Shown here in pieces: positions 44,601 to 54,915 of a stretch of 64,000 nucleotides of DNA; the stretch's first letter is position 1; every line of letters begins with the position of its first letter. The stretch comes from Pegoplata infirma (taxonomy: Eukaryota > Arthropoda > Insecta > Diptera > Anthomyiidae). Position numbers and translations under genes: made by a program. Below the pieces are notes generated by a model, which made no database searches, was not told where the DNA came from, and saw only the letters and a list, made by a program, of their open reading frames with translations. The stretch lies in NCBI GenBank assembly GCA_963921195.1, contig OY992540.1, forward strand, positions 17,305,136-17,369,135, read 5' to 3'.

Positions 44601-44668
44601 AGTTTATACCCGAAATGGTATCAGAGCTATTGACTGATTGTGACGTCACTTATCGTCATATCTTATCA
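44601..44668 (-). promoter_or_regulatory. SP3 promoter candidate: doubled GATA, CRE-like site, TATA-like box
   Basis: On the minus strand: TGATAAGATA (44668-44659), a further CGATAAG (44654-44648), a perfect CRE palindrome TGACGTCA (44648-44641), an Inr-like TCAGT, then TATAAACT (44608-44601), about 105 bp before the ATG. The doubled GATA site is shared with SP2 and SP4. Function is inferred. Confidence 0.45.
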
Positions 44669-44815
44669 AAAAAACCATTCAAAACAAAAGAACTAAAAAA
44701 TTGTTTGATAAATCATAATAGCTGTTGGTTGGAATTTTAATGTTTTATTTTGACAAAATCAAATAGATACTTGGATGTGGATTTATGGGAATTGATAAAT
44801 CACAACTAAATATAT

Positions 44816-45910
44816 ATGTGAGGCATTCCACACCAAATGTCCCGCTACAGAAAAACATGTGTCCCGTAAATTTCTGAATAGGTTGTTTGGATAGCCCTAT
44901 ATGTAACTAAGAAAATTGCGTTTTTGGTTTTTCAAATTTTCGAAAACTGGGCTTAGGAGGCGTGGTCAAATATTGGAAAAATTGTAAAATTTGTGGCCAG
45001 TTGCCTTGATTAAATATTTATCACATTAAAACGGAATGCACCACAATGTCAAAAATTTACGTTCTTATATAGTTTTGTATGGGCTATCGATTAAAATTTT
45101 TTTTTTTTTGAAAATTTTCAGAACCCGTTCTGAAATTTTCCATTTTTTAAAAAAGTCAATTTATCAAAAATCCGGCCACATTTTTTTTCTTTTTTATTTA
45201 TTTTTTTAAAAGTTTAGATGTTTGTCCATCCACACAAAAAAAATCAGAAACACGTTCATCTTTTTTTTTCGAGAAAATCGCATTTGAACTTTAAATTTCA
45301 TAACAATTTTGTTATTTGCTTGTATTTCTTTGTTTTAAAGTTGCGAATGAGTAATATTAATTGCATAAATATTCGTCATACGCTCTGTTGACACAAGAAA
45401 ATACAAGCAAATTACTAAATTGTTATGAAATTTAAATTTCAAATACGATTTTCTCGAAAAAAAAGATGAACGTGTTTCTGATTTTTTTCGTGTGAATGGA
45501 CAAACATCTAAACTTTTAAAAAAATAAATAAAAAAGAAAAAAAAAAGTGGCCGAATTTTTGATAAATTGACTTTTTTAAAAAATGGAAAATTTCAGATCG
45601 GGTTCTGAAAATTTTCCAAAAAAAAAAAAAATTTAATCGATAGCCCATACAAAACTATATAAGAACGTAAATTTTTGACATTGTGGTGCATTCCGTTTTA
45701 ATGTGATAAATATTTAGTCAAGGCAACTCGCCACAAATTTTACCATTTTTCCAATATTTGACCACGCCTCCTAAGCCCAGTTTTTGAAAAATTGAAAAAC
45801 CAAAAACGCAATTTTCTAAGTTCCATATAGGGCTATCCATATCACCTATTCAGAAGTTTACGGTACACATGTTTTTTTTCGCTGGACATTTGGTGTGGAA
45901 TGCCTCATGT
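44816..45910. mobile_element. FB4: 1.1-kb foldback element
   Basis: Near-perfect mirror arms of about 500 bp: GAGGCATTCCACACCAAATG at 44820 and CATTTGGTGTGGAATGCCTC at 45888; GGGCTTAGGAGGCGTGGTCA and its complement further in. The centre is at about 45363. The terminal GGCATTCCA is shared with FB1. No transposase frame. Confidence 0.85.
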
Positions 45911-46245
45911 ATAGGGGGATTTTAACTGAAAATTTGTATTTATAGATTAAATATGCGTCACACCAAGGTTACTGATATTTTATTTTATTTATTTTTAAAT
46001 GAATTTGGTGCGAAATATTCGCTGCTAAAAAATTAGCAATATGTAATCTGTTTTAATAATTTTTGTTGGTTGTTTGATAATCGTGGTCAAACTAAGAAAT
46101 AGTAAAATTTTCTTCTTCTGACGCTCAATGAGTGTAGAGTTGAATTGGTATGAATATTTTTGTTTTGGACACTAACGATTGTCATGCACTCAGAAAATTA
46201 TGTAAGTTACTACATGTTAGTTGTTTGTATATTTTACAGTAGTTA

Positions 46246-47889
46246 CACTCAAAAAATTATGTCATTAACTGTTTGTAGTTTATTTAAAAAGTTTACCGTT
46301 TAGTCGTTTTTAAAAGAAAAAACATTTGTTTGATGTTCAGTTTTTATTAATGACTACATCAGTCCTTTGTTTCAAAAATAACACACTAAAAAATAAAGAC
46401 TTTCACTAACATTTAATTTATAAAGTCATTTATTTTTGTTCTGTAACTAAAAACTACTGATTATTCTTTAAATTTTTAATGATTTGTGTAAGTAATTATA
46501 CCCTACACCACACTGTGGTACAGGGTATAATGAGTTTGTGCTGATGTTTGTAACTACCCGAAATATTGGTCCTAGACCCACCTTTAAGTATACCGATCGA
46601 CTCAGAATCACTTTTTGAGTCGATTTAGCGATGTCCGTCCGTCCGTCCGTCCGTCCGTCCGTCTGTCTGTCCATGTAAACGGTGTAAACACGATACAGGT
46701 CGCAATTTTGAATCAATTGACTTGAAATTTGAAACTTAAGCCTCTCTTGGCCCAAGGACGAAGCCTATTGAAATTGGAAAAAATCGGTCCATATTTAGAC
46801 CTAGCCCCCATACAAAGGTCCTCTTTAGTTTTGGCTCAAATGACTCTAATAACCGTATTATAATAGGTATCTTTTTGAAATTTGGAAGGTAAACATGTTT
46901 TGTCTTCACAAATCACCATTCCGAATTTCAAAGAAATCGGACCAGTTCTTCTTGTAGCCCCCATACAAACCACCTTCCCGATTTTCACATAAATGTCTCA
47001 AATTTCATGAAAATAGAAAATATTTAATTAAAATTTTGTTTGTGTATGTTAAACGCGTACTTAAATAACCTTATCAAACCTTGTAATCATCGGACCAGTT
47101 TTGGACTCAGGCCCCTTGTGAAAATTTCGCCCGATATTCAGTTTAAGCGGTTTATTGTTAACAAATAGAAGCCTATTTCACTCAAATTTGATTTGTGAGT
47201 GTTTTTTACACTTATTAAAGATTTTAAAACATATAGATCTAATCGGTCCATGGGAATCATTTTCCGGGAAACTCTGGTGTAGGGTATTATATGGTCGGTC
47301 TTGACCGACTATAATTTTCCTACTTGTTTTTTTTTTAAATTGTTGGTATTTTTTAATGACATATCATTAGTTTTTACCTACACAAGTCAGTTATTTGTTT
47401 GTAGAAAAAAAATTCAAAAAATTATTTATAGAAATATAAAAACATATTTGTATCAAGTGGCTTTGGCACGATGGGTAGAGTATCTGGCCAGAATGTAGTT
47501 GATTGCGGGATCGATTCCCCAAAATTTTATTAAAAAATTTTAAAAAAATATTTCAATAGAAAATTGTATAAAATAATCTACGAAATCATTAATTTTTAAT
47601 GTTTTGGTAGGTTATTTTTTTGGAATTTGTTGGTAAAAATAACAGAACTATCATTAATTTTTAATGTTTTCGTAGGTTATTTTTTTCGAATTGGTTGGTA
47701 AAAAAGAATGAAAAAACCGTAATTTTTTAATGTTTAATGTTATTTATTTTAGAAAATTTTGCCAACAGTAAAATATAAATGTTGATGTTTTTAAAACAAG
47801 TGAATAATTACTGGGATGGTTTTCAATTGTTTATTCATTGGTTTTAAGTGTGTTTTTCTTTTGTTTTTGCCTACAAAATATTTTGAGTG
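46246..47889. mobile_element. M47-family MITE nested in M46, TA target
   Basis: CACTCAAAAAATTATGTCAT to AAAATATTTTGAGTG, with TA at 46244-46245 and 47890-47891. Excising it restores the CAGTAGTTAGTT reading of other M46 copies. It contains the tRNA-like module (47458-47521) and is itself split by R2. Confidence 0.8.
46497..47328 (-). mobile_element. R2 repeat, full-length, minus orientation, nested in M47
   Basis: Plus-strand order is TATACCCTACACCACACTGT, GACTCAGAATCACTTTTTGA, GATGTCCGTCCGTCCGTCCG, and the final GGTCGGTCTTGACCGACTAT with ACTTGTTTT. The middle is 500 bp of diverged sequence shared with the other R2 copies. The (GTCC)n tract and the ACTTGTTT end resemble mini-me. Confidence 0.8.
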
Positions 47890-48393
47890 TAGTTTTTTTT
47901 TTTTTTTTACTACAAAGTCAGTTGTTTTTGTATGAAAAATATCAAACAACTATTTCTGTTAGTTATTTTAAGCAACAAAAAAGTACTTTGATGTAGTAAC
48001 AGTTATTTAAAGTATTTTATTTTATTTTTGTATCTCTGAAAAATTTTAATTTTTTTTCCAAAAAATAAAAATAATAAATTTTTGTTTTTAATTATTTTTC
48101 ACAACTTTTTTTTTTTTAAAAAAAACTTGGAAAAACTTTGGTCTTTAATTTTTTTTCTGAAAAATTTTTTGAAAAAAAAATTTTATATATTTATTTTATT
48201 TTTACTACATTTTAGTTGTTTTGACTACAAATGTAAGTAGTTTTTACTACATTAGTCAGTTGTTTTTGTCAGCTAAAATAACTAACATTGTTAGTTGATT
48301 TAACTGAAAAAGTAGTTGACCCCAAAACAACTTACAAAGTAGTTATTTCAACTGACATTTTTAGTTGATTTTACTAACATAATTTTTTGAGTG

Positions 48394-48826
48394 TATAGAG
48401 TCTATGTACAAGTTTTTATCCTAAGATATTAAATAGTGGAAGATAATATCCTTTTTAAATTCAATATTTTATTTTATTATTAGTTTTATACAATGGGTAG
48501 AAAGCCTTAAAATGGCATTACTCTGGAACGGTAAGACCGAATTCAAAAATTATTGTTTCTAAATTATAAAGAATTTAATTTATCTTTCAAACTGCATTAT
48601 TACTTTTTTTGACTTTCTTAGAAAATTTAAAAGTTACATAGCGTTGTTTTCAAAACTAATGGAAAATTTACGAAAAAATCTACTGTAGGGTACTCAAATG
48701 AGCATAAGTTTTGCCAAAACTTATAGTTTATGCACACAAAAATAAAGTTTCGACAATTTTTTTTTAAATATTACCTCAGCAGTGAAGAAACTTGTTGTTA
48801 TTGACGATTTTATAAACAAAGTTAAA
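48394..48826. other. Non-coding, nothing recognised
   Basis: No shared repeat or coding motif found. Confidence 0.4.
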
Positions 48827-50446
48827 ACAAGTAAGAAAGTTATAGTCGGTCAAGACCGACCATATTATACCCTACACCAGTGTTTTCCGGAAAATGGGTC
48901 CCAAGTCGAAACATGGACCGATTGTATCTGTCTTTTGTTAGATCTTTATTTAGTGCAAAAAACACATACAGATCAAATTTTAGTGGAATTGGTTTATTTT
49001 TTTGTCAATAAACCAATTTAACTGAATATCGGTCGAAATTTTTCTATGGGGGACTAAGTCCAAAAATGGTCCAATTATATTCCGATTTGATTAGGTTACT
49101 GAAGTACACGTTTAACACCTAATAATAAAATTTTTATCAAATATTTCCATTTTTATGAATTTTGAGGGGAATTATGTGAATATCGGGAAAGTGGTGGACT
49201 GACCCGATTCCTTTGAAATTTGGAATGGTGATTTGTGCATACAAAATTTGATTACCTGCTGAATTTAAAAGCGATATCTTTTTTAATACGGTTATTAGAG
49301 TCATTTAAGCCGAATCCAAAGGGGGCGTTTGTATAGGTCTTAACATGGACCGATTTTCTCCAATTTCAATAGGCTTCGTCCTTGGGCCAAAAGATGTTAA
49401 GTTTTAAATTTCAAGTCAATTGATGGAAAATTGCGACCTGTATCGTGCTTAAACCGATAGATGGACAGACGGACGGACGGAGATCGCTAAATCGACTCAA
49501 AAAGTAATTCTGAGTCGATCGGTATACTTGAAGTTAGGGGCTGTAGGCAAAATCGCCCAAAAAATTTTATGAAAAATCGCCCAAATGCAAAATCGCCCAA
49601 AAAATATGAAAAATGACCCAAAAAGAAAAATACGAAACTTCGCCCAAAATTAACGAAAAAAAGCCCAAAAAAGAAATGAAAAATGGCCCAAAATAAAATA
49701 AAAAAAGATTTTTTCTAACACATTTTTTCCAAAACTCATACTACATAGAAAAGCTTTCTTTTGCGGAGAGGGTGGGTCTAAGGCATGTAGTTTGTAATAC
49801 CTAAAAAAATCGCGCGATTTTTTGTTAAAATTTGTTGGTAAAATTTTTCGCCCGCGGAGCTTTCATAGGAGTTGCATGCTGTATTTAAATTCATTACTTT
49901 TGATTTTCTACCACGCTGCGATAGATTAATATATAGCGTGGTAATCTGCATGTACGAGCAGGGGTTTTGGGTTCTATTCCCACCAGAGCCTTTGTATGTT
50001 AGCATTAACGGAACGGTTTTGCTTCAGCTTATTCTTGGTTAGTTAAGTATATAATTTATAAAAAAAACACGATATGCGTTTACTGTATTTCAGTTTTGAC
50101 ATTTTAAGATTTTGACAAAAAATAAAACCAACATAAAATTGGGCAATTTTTCATATAAAATTTTTGGGTAATTTTTCGTAATGAAAAATAACCCAATTTT
50201 TAATTTCGAAATTTTGCCCAAAAACAATGAAAATTTGCCCAAAAATGTTGGGTAACTTTTCATATGAAATATGACCCAAATTTGTATGAAAAATTTTTGG
50301 GCGAATTTTCGTTTTCTTTTTAGGGCCATTTTTCTTTGGGCGATTTTGCCTACAGCCGAAGTTAGTTCTAGGACCAATATTTCGGGTAGTTACAAACATC
50401 AGCACAAACTCATTATACCCTGTACCACAGAGTGGTGTAGGGTATA
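48827..50446 (+). mobile_element. R2 repeat, plus orientation, split by a hAT-like MITE
   Basis: ACAAGTAAGAAAGTTATAGT and the GGTCAAGACCGACC hairpin at the start; TGTACCACAGAGTGGTGTAG and GGTATA at the end. The middle is interrupted by 49538-50357 at GAAGTTAG. Confidence 0.8.
49538..50357. mobile_element. hAT-like MITE (820 bp) built of CGCCCAAA repeats
   Basis: Exact 8-bp TSD GAAGTTAG (49530-49537 and 50358-50365). TIRs GGCTGTAGGCAAAATCGCCC and the complementary right end. CGCCCAAAA and GACCCAAAA words repeat through both flanks of the element. A tRNA-like B box (GGGTTCTATTCCC, about 49966) lies in the middle. Confidence 0.85.
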
Positions 50447-50861
50447 AAAATGGTCGGCAAAGCGGGTTTTCAGCAAAAAATCGATTTGCGCGACCTTAAA
50501 ACCTTTTCCGAAAAATCTGAAAAAAATCTCAAAAATACTTTATTTACCCTATAAGCTTTCAAATTATGCTTGAGCCCGGACAACTTTTTTTTTTGGGACA
50601 CCCTATTGGATAGGGCTTCAAAAAACCTTTCGATCTGTTAAAAATGTTCATATAGTTTCTTTTGAAAAAATATGAAAACTCCTCAAAATACGAAAAAAAT
50701 CCCGTTTTTCCCCTCCCCTTTGACCCTCTAAATGTGAGATTGCGCAGCTAAGAAAAAACAGGTAACCTTATTTTCAACCCCTCTTTTTCAAATGCAAGTT
50801 TCAGGACAATCAGTGGGTGCCCTCTGAAAGACCTCCCATGTAAGTCTTGCAAAAATTACCA
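50447..50861. other. Non-coding, unassigned
   Basis: GGTCGGCAAAGCGGG, CCGTTTTTCCCCTCCCCTTT and similar text, no recognised family or frame. Confidence 0.35.
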
Positions 50862-51293
50862 ACATATCGCTCATTTACTTGTAAACCGGCATAACTCAAA
50901 ATATTTGATTTTGCAGAAATCGAGTTTAATGTTTACAATTGAAACTGGTTTTCCATTGAAAAAGGCCGGTAGATCAAAAATGTAATAATGGCGTGTTCTC
51001 TTCCCAAACGGCGATATTAATACGAGTTTTTGACACAATGTGCTCGATTCTCGAATGCGACTTCACCATACTTGTATAACGTCATAACTCAAAAAACGCG
51101 ATATTTAAGTTAATGAAGCAGAATTATTTGTTATATCGTGCTTTATATTGTGCTCGATTCTGGAATACGATTGCACCATTCACCCAATTTTTAAAAATTT
51201 GATATTCTTTCGAATTTGTAACTTGTAACAATATTATAAAATATTATATTTTAAGCCGTGTGTATTAATTAATTTTATGTTGAATGTTTTATG

Positions 51294-51875
51294 CACTCAG
51301 AAAATTATGTAAGTTACTACATGTTAGTTGTTTGTATATTTTACAGTAGTTAGTTCTTTTCAACTACAAAGTCAGTAGTTTTTGTATGAAAAATATCAAA
51401 AAACTATTTCTGTTAGTTATTTTAAGTCGTTTTTTTTAACTACTAACAAAAAAGTACTGTAATGTAGTAACAGTTATTTAAAGTAGTTAATTTTATTTTT
51501 TTTATCTCTGAAAAATTTTCAAAGTTTTTTTTTCCAAAAAATAAAAATTCAATATTCGTTTTTTGTTTTTATTTTTCACAATTTTGTTAAAAAAACAAAA
51601 AAAAAAATTGGAAAAAATTTGGTCTTCAATTTTTTTCTGAAAAATTTTTTGAAAAAAAAATTATATACTGATTATTTTATTTTTACTACATTTTAGTTGT
51701 TTTGACTACAAATGTAAGTAGTTTTTACTACATAAGTCAGTTGTTTTTTGTCAGTTAAAATAACTAACATTGTTAGTTGATTTAACTGAAAAAGTAGTTG
51801 ACCCCAAAACAACTTACAAAGTAGTTATTTTAACTGACATTTTCAGTTGATTTTACTAACATAATTTTTTGAGTG
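51294..51875. mobile_element. M46-family MITE, uninterrupted (582 bp)
   Basis: CACTCAGAAAATTATGTAAG to AACATAATTTTTTGAGTG. This copy shows the original length of the family and allows the insertions in the 3538 and 46187 copies to be bounded. Confidence 0.82.
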
Positions 51876-51989
51876 TGTTTTTTGTTTTATGTTAAACATA
51901 TATAAAAAATAATTAATTTAAATGTAATAAGAAGGAAATTTATGTTACTATGTCTCTTGAGAAAGTCAACAAATAACACTGTAAGTAAA

Positions 51990-52440
51990 ATTAAAACTTT
52001 TGAAATGACACACAAAAACGCCGAGACACCCCAACTTATTTTTGGGTCATAGAATCCAGTGGTATACTCCGTTTTAAAAAGTTAGCTCAAAATAACGAGA
52101 TATTTCGATTTTAAATTTGCAAATTTAAGAGTAAAAATTGAATAAATCCAAAAAAAATTATAAAATTCATCAAAATAGGAGCAAGTATTGCTGCATGTCC
52201 GATTGAAATTGGATGTCCATTATTTCCTAGATATAAATTTTGATAAATAACAAGTTTCTAACAATTTTTTTAAGTTTTTTCATTCAAATAAAATGAAAAA
52301 CCGCCTTAAATCTACTACAAATTTAAAATCGAAATATCTCGGGATTTTGAGCTAACTTTTCAAAACGGGGTACACCACTGGATTCTACGTCCCAAAATTA
52401 GGTTGACGTGTCTCGGCGTTTTGGTGTGTCATTTTCACCT
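51990..52440. mobile_element. FB5: foldback MITE (~450 bp)
   Basis: Arms AAATGACACACAAAAACGCC and GGCGTTTTGGTGTGTCATTT; GAATCCAGTGGTATACTCCG and CGGGGTACACCACTGGATTC; the middle is CAAAATAGGAGCAAGTATTG. Its flank (ACTGTAAGTAAAA) is mirrored beyond the M52 insertion at 53673. Confidence 0.72.
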
Positions 52441-52441
52441 A

Positions 52442-53670
52442 CACTCAAAATAATCACTCTGTTAAATTACAGAGATACTCTGCTGAGCCAGCAGAAAATA
52501 CCATAGATTTCCAACCAGCAAGATTTTTTGTTATTTTACGAAGAAAACTCTGTAAAATGATTTCGATAAAAAAACTGTAAATTTACAGAATTATCTGTAA
52601 AATATTGATAAAAGCGACCAGAATTTGACTATTTTATTTACTATTTGATTTCTGATTAATTTATCTTTCCTTAATGTGCAAGTAGTGTTGACAATTGGAA
52701 ACTGCCATCGAGTAAATTTGCCCGCTTTAATGCTTCCAAAATATAAATTGACTTTTTTTATACCCTCCAACTACAGTATGGGGGTATACTCACTTTGTCA
52801 TTCCGTGTGTAACGCATCGAAATATCGGTCGGGGACCCCATAAAGTATATATATTATTGATCAGTGATCGATTCTAAGATATTTTAGCAATGTCCGTCCG
52901 TCCGTCTGTCCGTCCGTCCGTCTGTAGTTAACACGATGCAGTCCAAAATAAAATAGCTAGACCCTTCAAGTTTGGCACAAATATGTCTTGTGTTCCTAGG
53001 CAGGTTAAGTTCGGAAATTGGCCAAATCGGACCAGGGGGAAAAAAGTTCCCCCTTGAAAAACTAAACCAACCTCTAAAAAAATACACTTTTTTACATGTT
53101 TTTTTTTGTATTTTTGTTAATTAAACGAAACATTTGGTATATTTATCGCGATGGGAAGGTGCTCTCAACGTCCCCCACTGACCCTATCACCCCCCCCCCC
53201 CCCCCCCACAAAAAAAAAGAACGCCCCTGAAAAATTTTTGTTTTTAATTTTTTTTACATTTTGGAGGGTATAATAGATTCGGCACAGCCGAATTTAACAC
53301 TCTCACTTGTTTATTTTTGTGAAAGTTTTTTTACGAGTACCTCCATTTTACGACATCCTTGTAAAATTTACCGTTTTATTATTACAGAGCAATATGTAAA
53401 ATTACAGTTGAAATTTTGTACTTTGGTTACGAGAAAAAAACATAAGTTTTTTATAAAATCTGTATTTTAACAAAAAACTCTGTTTATTATCTGTAAAATA
53501 GAAATACAAAGTAAAAAGTTAAATTACAGATAAAATTTTGTTTTCGGTTACAAGAAAATACAAAGTATATTCTTAAAATCTGTATTTCGACAGATAACTT
53601 TGTCAAATATCTGTCGAATTGAGATTACAGTCATTTTACAGAGTTTTTAACAGAGTAATTATTTTGAGTG
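52442..53670. mobile_element. M52: CACTC...GAGTG element with TA target, containing mini-me
   Basis: CACTCAAAATAATCACTCTG to CAGAGTAATTATTTTGAGTG with TA on both sides (52440-52441, 53671-53672). The interior repeats ACTCTGT, TAAAATTACAG and TCTGTAAAAT words. Split by mini-me at 52761. Confidence 0.78.
52761..53312 (+). mobile_element. mini-me/DINE-like element, complete
   Basis: TATACCCTCCAACTACAGTA, GATCAGTGATCGATTCTAAG, GTCCGTCCGTCTGTCCGTCC, a long poly-C run, then GATTCGGCACAGCCGAATTT and CACTTGTTT. The subfamily is the same as at 36643-37494. Confidence 0.82.
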
Positions 53671-54033
53671 TACTTACAGTGTAATTGACGAAACGTCGAG
53701 AAAAAACATGTAAATTAGATGAATTTTTATTTACATTAAAATATCCATGTGTCCGATTAGCTTATACAAAATAATATAATTACCAAAACTGACCAAATAA
53801 CAACTTAATTAAAAATTAAATATCTAGTTAAAATCTTTAATAATTACAAGAACAAATTTAAAAATCTTAAAACTCGAAAGAATATCAAATTTTTAAAAAT
53901 TAGGTGAATGGTGAAATCGTATTCCAGAATCGAGCACAATATAAAGCACGATATAACAAATAATTCTGCATCATTAACTTAAATATCGCGTTTTTTGAGT
54001 TATGACGTTATACAAGTAAATGAGCGATATGTA

Positions 54034-54780
54034 AATAAATTTTAAACAGAAAAATAATTTTCTTGAAAATTACACTATTGAATAAATTAATGGAAATTCG
54101 CACTCCCGTGAATCAAAATACACCAGTTAAATAGATTTTGACCGTCTGATTCCAAATCTGTCTTCCAAATTTTTCTATCACTTAAGGTTTTTAAGACATT
54201 CGAGTTTGAATATTTAAAAAAACGACAATTTAGCACATTTTGGGTCTCCCCTGTTGCTTACACAAAATAGGACTAGATTTAGTATAAATGAGACCTTTTC
54301 ATTCCAAATCTGTCATCCAAACTTTTCTAGTGCGTACCGTTTTTGAAATATTGGCGTTTGAAAAACTCAAACTCCACTGCTACGCACTTATGTTCTCTAT
54401 AAATCATATTAAAATTTTCAAACACGAATATTTCGAAAATGGAACATAATAGCAATATTTGAATTGCAGTTTTGAAATCTGAAGGTCCATAGTATATAAA
54501 ATCAAGTCCTATTTTGTGGAAGCAACGTAAGAATAAGTAACAGTGGACCCCCAAAAGTGCTAAAATATTAGTTTTTTGACTTTTTAACAGCGAATGTCTC
54601 AAAAAAGGTACGTACTAGAAAAATTTGGATGGAAGGTTTGGAAGACCAGGAGAACAAAATCTATAAGGAAAAGTCAGACATTTCACTGGGAGGTTTTTGG
54701 TGTCGAACAGTGCTATTATATGAGAATATTATGGTTTTAATTAGTAAAGAAAAATGACCTTGAGCTAGAATAATACCACT
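54034..54780. mobile_element. FB6: diverged foldback (about 54160-54650) and R5 fragments
   Basis: CAAATCTGTCTTCCAAATTT pairs loosely with AAATTTGGATGGAAGG; GTTGCTTACACAAAATAGGA pairs with TCCTATTTTGTGGAAGCAAC. R5-type ATGGTTTTAATTAGTAAAGA at 54733 and TTTTCTTGAAAATTA at 54058 flank it. No genes. Confidence 0.55.
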
Positions 54781-54895
54781 CAAAATAAATTTATTTTTTT
54801 AATTACACTACTCTACATGGTCTTGGCGCAGACTTAAATTTAAAGTGTTTAAGTGTTCTTACATTTTCTAAATGACAACATTTTAATTTTTTTTT

Positions 54896-54901
54896 TTTAT
54901 T
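54896..54901 (-). terminator. Poly(A) signal candidate of SP4
   Basis: AATAAA on the minus strand about 15 bp beyond the stop; another lies at about 54790. Which is used cannot be told. Confidence 0.35.
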
Positions 54902-54915
54902 TTTTTTTTAATTAT

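Larger units (their letters stand above)
46187..48393. mobile_element. M46-family MITE, full ends, with two nested elements
   Basis: CACTCAGAAAATTATGTAAG to AACATAATTTTTTGAGTG. The interior with AACTACAAAGTCAGTTG and GTAGTTGACCCCAAAACAAC matches 51294-51875. It is interrupted at a TA by M47 (46246-47889). Confidence 0.8.
50862..54033. mobile_element. FB8: large inverted-repeat element, filled by later insertions
   Basis: CATATCGCTCATTTACTTGT at about 50859 and ACAAGTAAATGAGCGATATG at about 54014; GAATATCAAATTTTTAAAAA at 53880 mirrors TTTTTAAAAATTTGATATTC at about 51190-51210. Right-arm material matching about 50896-51070 is deleted. M46, FB5 and M52 elements occupy the space between the arms. 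Confidence 0.6.

Noticed and set aside
46468..46755. 95-aa frame with repeated DGRTDGRTD
   Set aside because: The acidic/basic repeat is the GTCC tract of R2 translated.
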